A DNA stretch of 64,000 nucleotides, from assembly GCA_029255685.2 (NCBI GenBank), contig CM055315.2, positions 52,295,358 through 52,359,357 of the forward strand, read 5' to 3'. Source of the stretch: Silene conica (Eukaryota; Streptophyta; Magnoliopsida; Caryophyllales; Caryophyllaceae). Position 1 is the first letter of the stretch. The number at the start of each line of letters is the position of its first letter. The position numbers and the translations under genes were made by a program. This document shows, piece after piece, positions 32,276-46,500 of this stretch. The notes below the pieces were generated by a model. That model was not told the DNA's origin. It was given only the letters and a program-made list of their open reading frames with translations, and made no database searches.

Positions 32276-35200
32276 TCTATAAAATCTTATTAAAAGGGTA
32301 AACTAAAACATCAAATTAATGTGATGTGGCAAAAATTAAATGTGACATGACAAAAATTTATTGTGACATGGCAAAAATCTATATAATCTATATAATGTAA
32401 TGTAGTAAACTAACTCTTTCATATACACAGAAAATATACTAAAATGTTTTACAAAAATGTCATTATTATCATCATTACTCTTAAATTAATTGTGCATATT
32501 AAATATTTGATGAGCCAACAAATTGTAAAAGTTATATTACCCCTACAAATTCACATTGTATAATTAGATTTCAAAGAATTAAGTTAGAGTTTTTAAAGTT
32601 TAAGGATGAGTAATGAAAATTACTATGACAAGAAAAATGCACTACAATATTAAACTTGCTATAACATTATATAAAAACAAAGATTAAGCACCTCACATGT
32701 CATTTAATTCATTTCCAAATATTATGGGTCAGATGCTTACAAGTACAAGAAAATATAAAATATTAGTTGCTAACAAAAAAAATAAATTAATACAATTTTT
32801 TTAGTTTCCACTCACAACTTTGGTTATTAATCTATCATAATCTATTTAATATATACTTCTTTTATTTATTATATGTTTGAAATCACCATTATTATAGTTT
32901 GTAGTTAAGTTATCATAATCTTTATGGCTTTTTTCTCAACTGTTCTTCTTCCCCTAAATAAATTGTTGATATTAATGCGATAATTAATTACAAAAATAAT
33001 CTTATATAACTATCACACTACTAATCCTAATTTTCATTTTTATTTAGAAAGTTGATAGGTAGAGTATACATAAAGAAATAAATGAATTTTTTTATTTTTT
33101 TATCGTTTTTAGGTTATGGGTTAATAATTAGAATTAGAAACTAATTTAATTAATATTTTGTGTTGGCATTCAAATTGCAGGAGGCTAATACTACATATCA
33201 ATAACATTACAAGAAATTGGAAAATAATGGTAATAGATCTTCTTTTCAATTTTCTTTTGGTTTGAATACTATTTTTTTTGCCGGGTTTTCCTTTTTTTAT
33301 TATTGTGTGTGCAATATAAAATCGTAGTATAATTTTTATTATGTGGTGACATGTTATATTATATATTATAATCCTTAATTTTTTATTTGATAATTTTTTA
33401 AAATTGTATTGCACAGTTTTTCATTCTTTCACGCAGTTTTAACTTTTCAAGTAAAACTTCTAATTCGACCTATTTTGTATTTTGCCAAACAGGTTATAAA
33501 TCAAATATTTTAGTTGAAGTGTTGAAGTATGCTACGAATATTTCAATTTGACCCTTTAACGGTGTCATATGCAGAGTAAATATTATAGTGATTGTTCTAA
33601 CACGATGTTCATTCTCCTTTGATTTTTAAATACTTTCAAAACATTAAATATTTTTTTCCCACCAAATATATTCTTTTAGCACTCACAATGTATATTTTTT
33701 TGAGATTTTTATTTTTATTTTTATTTTTAATATGTGTATATTTTATTTTATCTTATCATGAATTAAGAAAATTAATAGTTCTTATGAATTATAATAGTAT
33801 TATTATGATTGTAATATTAGATGAATGAAGAGAATACAACTATGCTTAAATCTTACAAATATGTTTGAATCATATCATATCATATAATATTACATATCAT
33901 ATATTATATGCGTTAAAGTGTAATGATAATATCATTTAAAAAAATATGTAGTTAATTTTACTAATTTTCTACTAATAATTGACAAATCCGCTTCTAGAGT
34001 TATTCTACACCTTACTTTTTTCTCTCACTATTATTATACTTTATATATTATCATAATTTTGTCTACTTTCACAAAATCTTGCTTCCTCCCTCAAATAAAT
34101 TGTTGAAATTTATGCGAGCACAAATTAATTATGCACATGTTTTTATGTAATTTCACTACAATATTAACCTTTCAAAAAGGTAACTCCGCTAAATTATAAA
34201 AAAAAAAGCAAGACAAAGTATCTTACGTCACGTGTCATTTAAAATTCATTTCAAGTGTTATGAGTCATATGTTTATAAGTACAAAAAATATAAAAAAAAT
34301 TATTAATTGCAATTACAAAATAAATTAATAACAACATCTGATTTTCTATTCACAACTTTGGTTATTAATCTATCATATATATTTAAAATATATTTCTTTT
34401 ATTAAATGGTATGTTTCTTAATTAAACACCGTTATTATATATACTTTGTAATTTTATTATAATAATTTATTATCTTTCCTCTCACTCACAAAACTTTTCT
34501 TCATCCCCTAAATAAATTGTTTAAAATTAATACGAGAATGAGCGGGTACAAATTAGATTATAAATATATTAATGTGAGTCAACATTGAATAGATAAGCTT
34601 TTATAATACTTCCATCCAAGTAAATGATATATAAAAATCATTACTTTAATTTTAGGGAAATTTAACAAATATAATCCCAATTATCACTCTTTTTCTCAAA
34701 ATAATCTCAACTATCAATATTCCCGTAATAATCTCAACTTTCATACCACTATTCTCAAAATAATCCCAACTATCATTCTTCTTCTCAAAATAATCTCAAC
34801 TATTAATATTTCTGCAAAAATCATAACCTTTTTAAGACTTATCAGTCACAGTAAACTATTTTGAGAAGGGTGGTATGAAAGTTGAGATTATTGCGAGAAT
34901 ATTGATAGTTCAAATTATTTTGAGAAGAAGTGTGATAGTTGGGATTATATTTGTTAAATTTGCCATTTAATTTTATTACCTATACGTTGAAAATCCATTA
35001 AAATGACAAAAGATGTTGAGACGCTTTTGTACATGTATTTGCTAAAAAAAGTCTACATTGTATTTAAGAACATAAACATCTAATTTTTAGCCTGACTGTT
35101 AAGACGAATAACGCATCGCTTTCTATGTATTATTCATATTGTCTCTAATAAACTAAAGACAATATGTAAAATTCAGTGATAAAATATTATTAATATGCAT

Positions 35201-35416
35201 TCATGTAGAGATTTTACAGGTTTACATTAATTTACATGTTTTTTCACCCGAATAAGTTATGTAATAAGTAATAGACTGAGATGTCCACCCTTTTGTTTAT
35301 TTGCCCGATAAAATAGGATCAAGACTTTTACAACGCACCAAAATGACAACAAAAAAAGCAAAATAAGTATTAAAATACCAAAATTATCAGTGCATTTGTA
35401 CGGGCACAAAAACTAG
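32276..35416 (+). mobile_element. Non-autonomous Helitron-like element
   Basis: Begins TCTATAAAATCTTATTAAAA after a host A (32275), and ends with a degraded hairpin GTGCATTTGTACGGGCAC (35390-35407) followed by CTAG and a host T (35417). Helitrons insert between A and T, start with TC and end with a hairpin and CTRR, so both termini fit. ATGTGGCA-type words follow the 5' end, as in many plant Helitrons. No Rep/helicase gene is present. Two stretches inside (about 32640-33010 and 34140-34530) are diverged copies of each other. A MITE is nested at 34655-34965. Confidence 0.6.
34655..34965. mobile_element. Mutator-type MITE with 10-bp target duplication
   Basis: Long inverted repeats: left GGGAAATTTAACAAATATAA, right the reverse complement of a nearly identical sequence (GGCAAATTTAACAAATATAA). 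TTTAATTTTA is duplicated exactly at 34645-34654 and 34966-34975. Internally it carries several CTCAAAATAATC words, which pair with TTGAGATTATT words on the other arm, so the whole element can fold back. Confidence 0.75.
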
Positions 35417-35876
35417 TTATTCATTATAAGTCGTTTTAGTAAATAACACAAACATTAATAAAAATGGATTAAATGTGATTATAGCATTAATTAGGCAATA
35501 AATAAAGTTGAAGAATGAGCAAAATGTTTAATTCCTTACAATACATAGTGAAGTTTTTTTATTGTCAACCAATGAAAAATCGTTTGTATGAAATGAAATA
35601 AATAGCTCATTATTATTTTGTAATTCCACTAAAAAAGTGCATAGAAAATGCGACTAGATTTATCAGTCACCTAAACGACAAATATAAAGAATATATAAAT
35701 GGAGGGGTAGAAGATAATTGCATCGTAACTTGATAACATCAGCCCTAAAAAAATCATTAAAAAATACAATGAAAACTCGTAAACAGCAATCGTCTTAGAA
35801 GAGAGGGCAAAACAATCTGGTTCATCTGTTAACGAATTCCAAGTGTTCTCTGAGACGACGACTTCTTGAATGCGTC
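35417..35876. other. 3' flank of the PPR gene
   Basis: Downstream of the PPR stop codon on the minus strand; presumably includes the 3' UTR. Several AATAAA-like words read on the minus strand, but no single poly(A) signal stands out. No other feature found. Confidence 0.4.
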
Positions 35877-38800
35877 TTAAGGCCGTCTACCAAGTCTTGA
35901 TAGAAGCTTACCACGGACCTCGGTGACTTTAAGCAGCCGGGGATCATCTTCAGGTATTTCACGTCCCTGGTAGATTAATAGTAGAAAATGCAGACATTAA
36001 GCGCAAAAATAAAAAGCATTAGAGAGGTATGAATGTATGATATAGGAGAGGGAGCAAAACATGTTACCAAAGATAACAATTGAACATGTTACTATAGATG
36101 TTCTTCACAAACAAGTAGATTCAGTAACGTATCTGAGTTCCCCGTCTTAGACTGAGCTCAAGGGTTGCTTGGTTTTAAAGTTCAACCTATCCTAAGAACA
36201 GGTCATTTTTTACTACTTCATGAATAAATATTTAGGGGCGTTTGGTTAGGGTCTATAAGAAAAGAAAAGGGAAACAAAGTTATTAAGGGGGCATTTGGTT
36301 GGGATCTATAAGAAAGGGAAAGAAAAACAAAGTTACTCATTCTCTTTATTGGTGTTTGTTTGACACAATTCTTACCCCACCCCTAGTGTATGAGATTTCA
36401 TTACCCTTGTTACCCTTCCACCACTCTCTTCACTTACCACTACACTTACAACTATCACCACAATTGCCACCACCAAACCACCACCACGACGCCACCGCCA
36501 CCCCCCACCGCCGTGACACCCCCATCACCATCACTACCATGACAACCACCATCACCGTTGTGACCACCGCCACCACCATCGTCACCAACGTTGACACCCT
36601 TACCACCATCACCGTTGTGACCACCACTGCCGCCACCACCACCTCCGCCGCCATGACACCCCACCAACGCCATGTCACCTCCACCTCCACCACCGTCATG
36701 ACACCTCTGTCACCATCACTGTCGCTAGTAGATAAATGATTGTTTGTGGTGGTGTGTGTTACTGGTAAGAGTGAGTGTGGGTGGAGCATTAGTTCTCTTT
36801 CTCCGAGTAACCAAACAACCAATTAAGTTTTAGGTAATCCCTTTCCTTTGCTCCTCTTACCCTTTCTTATTTCCTTTCCATTTTCCTTTCCTTTTCTCTA
36901 ACCAAACGTCCCCTAATTTTCTTGTGTTTGTTCGACACAAACAAAGAAAATCTAACTCCCTTCCTCACCCCTCAATCCATTTAATCCCTTACCCCTATCC
37001 CCCAAATTATGAAATTTCTTAACTCTTGTTACCTTTCAACTACCTTATTCACCTACCATCACACTTTCGACTACCACCACACTAGTCACCACCAAACCAC
37101 CACCATGACACCACCGCTACCGTCGTCATCACCGTCATGACACCCCGCCACCTTCGTCATCACCGTCATGACACCCCGCCACCGTCACACTTTCGACTAC
37201 CACCCCACCTAAACCACCTGAACACCAAAAAAAACCACAATCCACTAATCTTCTTCCCAAATACCCCTAACTATCAGACCACTATCCACCCCACCATCCC
37301 CGCGGGATTTCGAGGGTAGGGGAGGGTTTTTTGGGGTGAAGAGTGACAGTTGTAGTTTTGGAGTGGGTTAAGGCGACAACGGCAAGTGGTTGACAGTGTT
37401 CGTTGGGGCGATGTAGTGGGGTCTCTCAACAGTGGTATAGGGAGACAGTTGTTGACTTGTTGCAACCATTTTTTTAGTAGATATGTGGTTGTTTGTGACG
37501 GTGTGTGTTAATGGTAGGAGTGAGTATGAGTGGACCATTAGTTCCCTTTCTTGATGTAACCAAACAACTAATTAAATTTTAGATAATTCTTTACCTTTCT
37601 CCTTCTTACCCTTTCTAACTTCATTTCTCTTTCCCTTTCTCTAACCAAACACCTCCTTAGTCTTTTGTTGAGGGGTAAGGAGTATTTTGTCTTGTATTGA
37701 GTGGTAATTCATGGTTATCCCAATCAGGAGGGAGCTGAAGTTCCCAAAAAGAAGTAACTGATTAAAGTGTCAACATGAAAAACACTTGCCCTTTGCTTTA
37801 ACTTTTGAGTATGAGTTGTGGGGAAGGAAAGGGAAGGGATCCATTTCATACAATCTTTTCAATAGCAATTTTCGGTGGTTATAGTAACACCAGTCCATTT
37901 GACTAAATCATGCATGTAGTAAAAAATGACCAATCCTTACCCTGCAATTTCTGAGGGACATTGACGGTATTCAACATATCCGAAATTTCTAAACCGATTT
38001 CCATATATAAATCAAAGATTTTTGGATAGTGCTAAATCATATGTTCGCATATTCCGATTTTTTACCAAGTCCTACTGTGTCATCCTTTGCAATCCCCAGC
38101 CGCTAGACAACTTCGCTTGTCTCTCCAAATCTCCATCTTACAAAGCCACCTTTCCGACATCATTATTTTTTTTACCACCTCACTCATCCAAATTCCCTCC
38201 CCTAAATATTGCCATCCCACACCACAATTCCCTCGAAGATGCACAACATCCCTCCATCCTATCACTCTTCCTCCACATTTGCATCTCTCTCCCTCATCGC
38301 TAACAAAGGATTTGGACGACATTGCTTAAGAACACGATATGATAAGCATACTTTGTGAAGAATATTTAAAGGTCATATGTAATTTCAAATTTTCAGGCAA
38401 GTCACTAGTTGATACTCCTGCACCAAACAAGGCTTTCCTAAAAGGAATGTGTAACAACAAGCAATAACTTACTTTTAAACCTTCGTAATATGCTTCCACA
38501 GCAGCCAGAGCAGGAGTAATCCTTTGAGCTTCTAACAGGTCCCAAAGATAATTTGCTGTGATATATCCACCGGTCTGCAAATTGTAACAATGAAGCATTT
38601 GCATTCACAATGAAAAAAGCAAAGTAGAGACCCAACAACAGTACATCCAAGGCGAAAATAAATAAACAATAACTAACCTTTTCATTAGCTGCAATGAACA
38701 GGAGATCACTACCCATTTTTGGGTTCAGTGAGTAATTTTTTGAAGTCATATTTACCTAAAATAAAAGGGGTAATATATCATGAAGCTCAAGTGAAAAGTA

Positions 38801-41800
38801 AATAGTACTTACAATTACAAGTAAGGCAAAAGTAGCATACCAGTGTATCATAAGCAAGTTGCATACCCTTGGAGGTATAATCTAACATTGCTCCTTCAAT
38901 AAGCGTCTGTAATTAAAATACACAACTTAGGTGTCAAGATAAAAAGCTAAATCTCATATTTCTTTCTCACTACAATCCGAACGAAGGATATTGAAATATA
39001 ACATTTTCGGCGAAGATATGTTGGCACATAAACAAATAAATTCAGGAAGTCCCAAAATATTGCAAATATATCTTGTTGACTAAAAGAATATATGACTTGT
39101 GTCATTGCTGATATCCCTGCCAATGGAGCTTTTTTTACATGGAGTAATAAGCAAGATGGAGATGGCATAAGGTTTAGTAGAATTGATAGTGTGTTAATAA
39201 ACATGGAGTGGTTGATGGCCTTTCCTGATACTATCATTACTTTATAATTACTTTTATGCCAGAGGGGATTTTTGAATACTTTAATATGTGGGGGAGGGAT
39301 GCTCAGTTTTATTCCTATTGTGAAAAAAGTCTGGAATCAAAGAATCGAGGGGATAACAAAGTTCCAGGTTGTTAGGAAAATGAAATTTATGAAGCAGAAG
39401 TCGAGAGAGTTAAATAAGGATGCTTTTGCCAATGTAGAAGCTACTGCCAGAATTACCAAAACAAATTTGGAAGAAATACAAGGAAAACTACAGTTGGCAA
39501 TGGGAAATGTTCAGCTGTTAAGTCAGGAGAGAGTTGCTACTCAAGCTTATAGAGAACAAGATTAGGCTAGAAATGACTTTCTAGCTCAAAAAGCTAAGGT
39601 TCACTGGTTGGCAGAAGGAGATGAAAATACTCAATTATTTTCATAGTACTATGAAAGTAAGAAGAATGAAGAATAAGGTGTTGATTATTAAGGATACTCA
39701 GGGGGTGTCTCATGTTGATGTTAGTGAGATTGAGGAAGCCTTTTTGGAGTATTATAAAGGGCTGCTTGTACTAGTAAAATGGTGGAACGGGTGCATTATC
39801 CAACTGTTAGGAGTGGGAAAACACTGAATGATCAGCATAGACAATGTTTGCTTAAACCAGTGACTGATGAAGAAATTAAAAATGCACTTTTCTCTATACC
39901 CGCTAACAAATCCCCAGGACCTGATGGGTATACAAGCAATTTCTTCAGGGATGTGTTTGATCTAATAGGACAGGATGTAAGATAGTGAAGGAGGTTTTTG
40001 CAACTGGGAAGCTGCTGAGGCAGATAAATGCTACAGTTGACTCTGATTCCTAAGAAGGAAAGGCCTGATATAGTTTCAGACTTTAGACCAACTGCTTGTT
40101 GTAATGTACTTTATAAGTGCATTACCAAGCTCATTTGCAATAGGGTAGCTGAAATATTGCCTGACATTATAAGTGAGAATCAGAGTGCTTTTATTAAAGG
40201 GGGAGAGATTGTTGACAATATACTAATATGACCAGATCTTGTGAGATGGTCAGGTGGATTTGGGGAAGGCATATGATTCCATTGACTGGCCTTTTTTTGA
40301 ACATATGTTGAGAGCCCCTTGGTTTTCTGGAGCAAATGGTGGGTTTAATTATGCAATGTATAACTACTCCTACATTTTCAATTGCTGTGAATGGGAATGT
40401 ATTTGGCCATTTTGAAGGGAGAATGAGTACAAGGCAGGGGGGCTCTATATCTCCACTGATTTTCACCATCTGTATGGAGTATTTTACTCGGATTCCGAAT
40501 ATTGTAACTCAAAGGAGAGAATTTAAATTCCATCCTTTATGCAAGGCTCTAAAATTGTGTCATATGTGCTTTGCAGATGACTTATTATTGTTCTGTAAAG
40601 GAGGGTATGAATCAATCAAGATCATCTTAAGAGCTTTCACTACTTTCTCAATAGCCTCTGTGCTTGAGATGAATAGAGATCGGTCTGAACTTTATCATTC
40701 AGGCTCACATTAAGCAGTGTCTTGGCTATTTCTGGTTTCACTGAAGGTGCATTTCCATTTAGATATCTAGGGATTCCAATATCTTATAAGCAGATTTTAT
40801 TGGAAATTGTTCTAAACTTGTGGAAAAAATGGTGAACGAGGATTAGAGGTTGGGGGTAAGAAAGCTAAGCTATGCAGGGAGATTACAGATTAGTGCTTGT
40901 TAAGTTAGTGTTAACTCAGCTACATTTTGATTGGAATTATCAGTAGGAATGATGAAGTGCTTCTTATCCTGAAAGGAATTATCAGTAGGATTATGAATAT
41001 TTGCAGAAACTATCGTTGCAGGAGAGTCTTCATAAAGCTCTTCCTGTGTCTTGGGATAGTGTTTGTAAATCTAAGAAAAGTTGAGGACTGGGTGTGGTGC
41101 ATAGTCAGCTATGGAATATAGCATTGATTGGGAAGTATACTTGGCGGTTAGCTTGCAAAGCTGACCATCTACGGATTCGTTGGGTGCATCAAGTTTTATA
41201 TAAAGCAAAGGGATTGGTTCACTTATCAACCATCTAATAATACAAGTTGGACTTGAAGGCAAATTTTTAAGGTGAGGGATCAATTGAAAAGTGGGTATGT
41301 TAATGATGTCTGGTGTACTAATAATGGGCAGTATGCTGCAGCCGAGGGTTATAATTGGATGAGGCCTGAGACTGATAAGGTGGAGTGGTACTCTGTTATT
41401 TGGAATAGGGTGAATCTGCCTAAACATGCTTTTATTGGATGGCTTTGTATGTTAAGGAGATTGTATACTAAAGACAGGCAACTTAAGTTTGGTATTATAG
41501 GAGATGAAAAATGTGAGCTGTGCTGTACTGCTGTGGAAACACATGAGCACCTCTTTTTTGAGTGTTCTTATAGCCAGAAATGTTTGCAACTCATAGGGGA
41601 CTGGCTGGAGTGCGACATTCCTGGTCAGAATACTGTAATATGGTGCAGGAAGTTGAGAATGAAGTCCTTGATGCGGACACAAATGATTACAGCAACTGTT
41701 GTATCGTTGATGTATCAGTTGTGGATGACCCACGACAAGTGCAAGGAATAATTAATGTTGTATCAGCCTGGTGTCATTGTAATGCAGGTACAGCAGCAGA

Positions 41801-43482
41801 TGAAGCTAAACTGTGGATACTGGATAGTGCAACATAGGGTGGACAGTGATTGGAGCAGTAGAATAGGCATTCAGTGATAGAATTGCATTGGTTTTGTGCA
41901 AACTGATGTATTAATGGACTAGAATGGCTGGTGATGTACTTCAAGTTTATCTTAATATATGAGTAACATTTCACCAAAAAAAAAAAAGAATATATGGGGA
42001 CATTTGTACGAAATTCAAATACTTGCCTGAAACAGTTCAATGCCACCTATTTTTCCGGCGTTCATATAATCTTGAAATACTTGATACCCACGATCAAGAT
42101 TTCGAGAATGCAAGTAGCACCTGCTCATTAATGATACAACAACAAACAATATCATCATTCAGATTGACTGGACTGTCTACAAGTAAAGATCCAGAACCAC
42201 AGTCTAGCAAGGCAACATTGTAACAAAAGAAGAATGTGAACATCAACAAGATACGCATACATTCTCGTGTACTTCTATACAGTTTTAAAATAAACAAATT
42301 CTCTAGAGGTCATTAAATTACCAATATCCAGGGAGCAAAACCATCAATACTGAGCTTCACCAAAGTATAGTATATTTCCTATCAATATACCCTTACAGCT
42401 TCATGAAAACACTGGTACGAAGGATAAGGCGGCTAGAAGAAAATAAAGAAAGGGTACATGCCACACCATACTGAAAAGAGATTGGGCAAAGGGTAGAAGA
42501 AATTTACAAAACCACACCATACTGAAAAGGAGATTGGGCAAAGGCCAGAAGAAATTTACAAAACTACGCTGATAAGTTAGGACTTATGTTTATGCTGGGA
42601 GATCAACTATGGACGCAGTCTTCTGGGACAAACAATGGAGGCCTACAAATTTCTCACATGTACCCTTCATCTATTTGTTTTTCTAAGCTGTACCCTTTAT
42701 TTGTCAAAAAATAACCAACTATCCATAATTCATGGCTGAGTTTTAGAAAAAGGAAAATGTTTTTTCATATTGATCCTCTTTACGAGATGGTTTGGGGAAA
42801 AAACTACTTTTTAAACTTGTAGCCGGGAGTTATTAACAGTTATTTCTCGCTGAACTAATTTTTGTCAAGTTTTTGGCCATAAGTCTTTAAAGTGGTGATT
42901 TTTTTTACCAAGTTGACAATCTTTATGAGATTGATTAACGCTTTGTGAACTCCTAGCCAAGAGCTATGTACAGTGGCCTTTTTTTACAAGAGAAAAAAAC
43001 CTTAGGAAACGAAATATTTCAGAGGTACTAATGAATATAAAGACCTCATTATAATGAGAACCATGAGAACCCTCACTAAATCTCCACCAAATCTCGCTTT
43101 GTAAGTTGCGAGGGATAATTTACCATTAGTTTAACTTATTCAAATACATATTTTAGTATCATTAAACAAAATTTATTGATTTTATTAACAAAATATATAC
43201 TTAGTGTACCAAAATACAATTAGGTATACTAAAACGGCTATAAATGCACGAAAACGATCACTACGTGCATGAAAATAACTACTAGGTGCATGAAATAATA
43301 GGCTCTACTTGCATTAAAACGAGTTCTAGATGCATGAAAAATGATAGATACGCAAAAATCGGTAGTAGGTGCATGAAATTAATAATACGTATCTCACCTT
43401 GATTTTCGTCACTAGTATATATTTTCTAGACCAGCAAATATGTTCTCTACCCATAAAATTCAATGTCGAATCCAAATATGTC

Positions 43483-43541
<59 letters not shown>

Positions 43542-46500
43542 AGTTCTTATGAGTCCTCCATCCTTTTTGAGTCCATAAGTCCTTATAAAGGTCATTGGAT
43601 AGACTAGATAAAGGGATAGAAAAAAATGTTTTAAGGCCCAAAATAAAAAAGAAAAATGTGATGAAGGGCTGAGATTGGATTAAGCAATATGGATGGTTGA
43701 GATTGAAGGGAAAAAAACACTTCGCACTAATCAATTTCCTATGAACTAATTAATTACCTTTCTCTCTCTAGCACCTAATTAATTATTTTCCAGTCTCTGA
43801 AATTTATGAGTGTAAATGTGATGCTTTACGAGTGTAAATGTGATACTATACGAGTGTAAATAGGATGTTCTACTAGTGTAAATGTGAATTTTTTTTTCAG
43901 TTTCAGGGTTATATGAGTGTAAATGTGATGCTTTACGAGTGTAAATGTGAATTTTTTTTTCAAATTCGGGGATATATGAGTGCAACTCTGAAATTTTACG
44001 AGTGTAAATGTGATATTTAACGAGTGTAAATGTGATGCTTTAGGAGTGTAAATGTGAAATTTTTATTATTTTTCAGATTTGGAGATATACGAGTGTAACT
44101 CTGAAATTTATGAGTATAAATGTGATACTTTACGAGTGTAAAAGTTATCCTTTAGAAGTGTAAATGTGAAATTTTTAGGCGATTTTGTAAATGAAGTTTT
44201 TAATTTTTATATTTTTAGCGTTTTACTAGTGTAAATGTGATGCTTTACGACTATAACTTGGAATTTTTAAGGCGAATTTTAAGAATGTAACTCCAGTCCT
44301 TTATGAGTGTAGAAATAGTCCTTTATGAGTGTAAATATAGTCCTTTATGAGTGTGAAGGTAGTCCTTTACGAGTGTGAAGGTAGTCCTTTACAAGTGTGA
44401 TGGTAATCCTATATGAGTGTGAAGGTAGTCCTATATGAGTGAAAAAAATGCCAACAATATCCAAAAATGCCAACAATATCCAAAATTAAAAAAAAAAAAA
44501 GGGATATTCTACCGTGTACCCTTGTGTTTTTCGGTTTTCTATGTTGTACCCCTACATTTTATAATTTCTATAGTATACCCTTAAACTTATTACTTATTCT
44601 CCACAATGACCTCCTTCAAAATTCCATTAACACTATCCCTATAAAAAGTCATAATTTGACATTTATTTTGACTTATTAATGTGATATCATCATTCTATAT
44701 AAAAAGTATCACAAATCTCTTTAAATAAGCATAAACTTCTATTAAAAACATATGTTATGAAGCATGAAATAATAACAATTTGATGAAATTGAGTTAGATT
44801 TGTATACTATTTGGTTGGTTAATGGTAATTCGGCGAACTAATAAGTAAATGAGAAGGTTGTCGAGTAATTGAAATATTAAATAGACGATTTAATAGATAA
44901 ATTAAGAAATTAAGCTAGCAAAACCAATAAATAAGGTCATTGTATAGACTAATGTATAGAGTTTAAGGGCATATCATAGAATTTAAAAAATGTAGGGGTA
45001 TAACATAGAAAATTGAAAAACTCGAGGGTACACCGTAGAATATCCCAAAAAAAAAGGAACCATTCAAAAAAAAAAGGAACCATGTACATACGCTGCACAC
45101 ACAACATACTTTTCTTGTGGTATAATCCTGAAAATGCCAACAATATCCAAAATGCCTAACAGACTTATGGTTGTTGTTCAGTTGGTTATTCAGGTTATGG
45201 AATAGAAAGGTTGAAATATCAGATCTCTAGTTGGTTGAGAGGTGAACATTAGAATGATACTACAACAAAGGCCAAACCCGCCCTCCAACAATACCACTTA
45301 CCCAAAAACAACCATCACCAAGACCTAAAAAAACAGATCTGAAAAAATATCACAAAAAAAGAGAGATGGCAGGTGGGTGTAGGCGTGTGTGCTGGGTAAG
45401 GCGCGACAAAAGAAGAAAGAAAAGGCAGAAGGCAGCAGGATGAGAAAAAGGCGGAAGGCAGCAGACGTAGTGGAGTGGTGGCGACGATGTGGTCGGCGAA
45501 TGAAGGGTTGATAATGGGGGCGGTTGTAGGTATGTGGAAGAAGGCGCAAGAGAAAGAGGGAGGAGAAAGGTGATGAGTGATTTATTTTTTAGGATTTTGA
45601 TTTATTTGGGATTTAGAGAGATGAGATAGAAGTGGGTGGAAGAATAAATTATATATAGTGAATTAGTGTTTAATTAATGTGAATTAGTGTTTGATTAATG
45701 TGAATTAGTGAGGGTAGAGAGAGAGAGTGTGTGTTAATTACCTTTTAATCCTCTTTTTTTGTTTCAATCTTAGCCACTCATCTTCCCTCATCCAATGCCC
45801 CTAAAGAGGACTCCATGTATTTTGGTGGACTCATAAGATCTCTACTCAATATATATATATATAAACAAGGGCGTTAATACTAGTGTAAGGACTATAAGAC
45901 ACATGAGTTTTCAATAATTGCTGGACTAGTAGACTCTATTAAACATTCACGAAATAATCGTAAAAAAATTATAAATCAAAATCATTGTGTTAAGATGACA
46001 AAAGAAAATGCTAAAATAATGTTAGACCACCATAGGCAAATTTTGGAAGCTTAAACAAAAGATTGAATGCTTTAGGATTAAGTGCTTTTGGATTGACAAG
46101 TTCCAATGTAGAGGTGTGCTTATCTGATGGCTCAAGCTCACATTGGCTTGTGGACACCCCTAAACAATATCTCCATCAAAGAATAAATTCGAGAAATGTA
46201 AGGCTTCGTTAGGTGTTTGACCATGGTGAACCAACCCGCTGACAAAGATAGACCTTGGAAGTTATTGGCTAATACTATTGTTTTACGAGCCATAAGAACA
46301 AAGTTAATAAAGTGTGGAGAACTAATAGTTATGTGTGTAGCGAGTCAACACAATGCAGCACTTCACTTTAGGCAACACGAAATATATACTCCCTCCATTC
46401 AACTCCACACTACACTTATCTTTTCGCACGTTTGTCAACGCTGATTTTACGGGTTAAATATCTTTGGCTACGTTATTCCAAAAATTACAAAAAATTGATA

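Larger units (their letters stand above)
43518..45848. mobile_element. Large inverted-repeat DNA element in PPR intron 8 (candidate)
   Basis: Left end AGAAGTTCTTATGAGTCC and right end, in reverse complement, AGAGATCTTATGAGTCC, with further matches (GGCATTGGAT, GAGTCC) over about 60 bp. It is flanked by (TA)n on both sides, so the target duplication is ambiguous. Inside are a degenerate tandem repeat and a nested MITE. No transposase. The left boundary merges with a (GA)n run at 43518-43541. Confidence 0.5.

Noticed and set aside
32262..32280. CTCCCTCC word as a Stowaway end
   Set aside because: No matching inverted end within a few hundred bases; the position is better explained as flank of the Helitron-like start.
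36299..36822. Long ORFs on both strands (146, 130 and 72 codons)
   Set aside because: They run through CCACCA/ACC-type low-complexity DNA inside a nested Harbinger-type element; no domain and both strands open at once.
45325..45549. 74-codon minus-strand ORF rich in His and Arg
   Set aside because: Lies inside the inverted-repeat element, no homolog recognised, composition explains the open frame.
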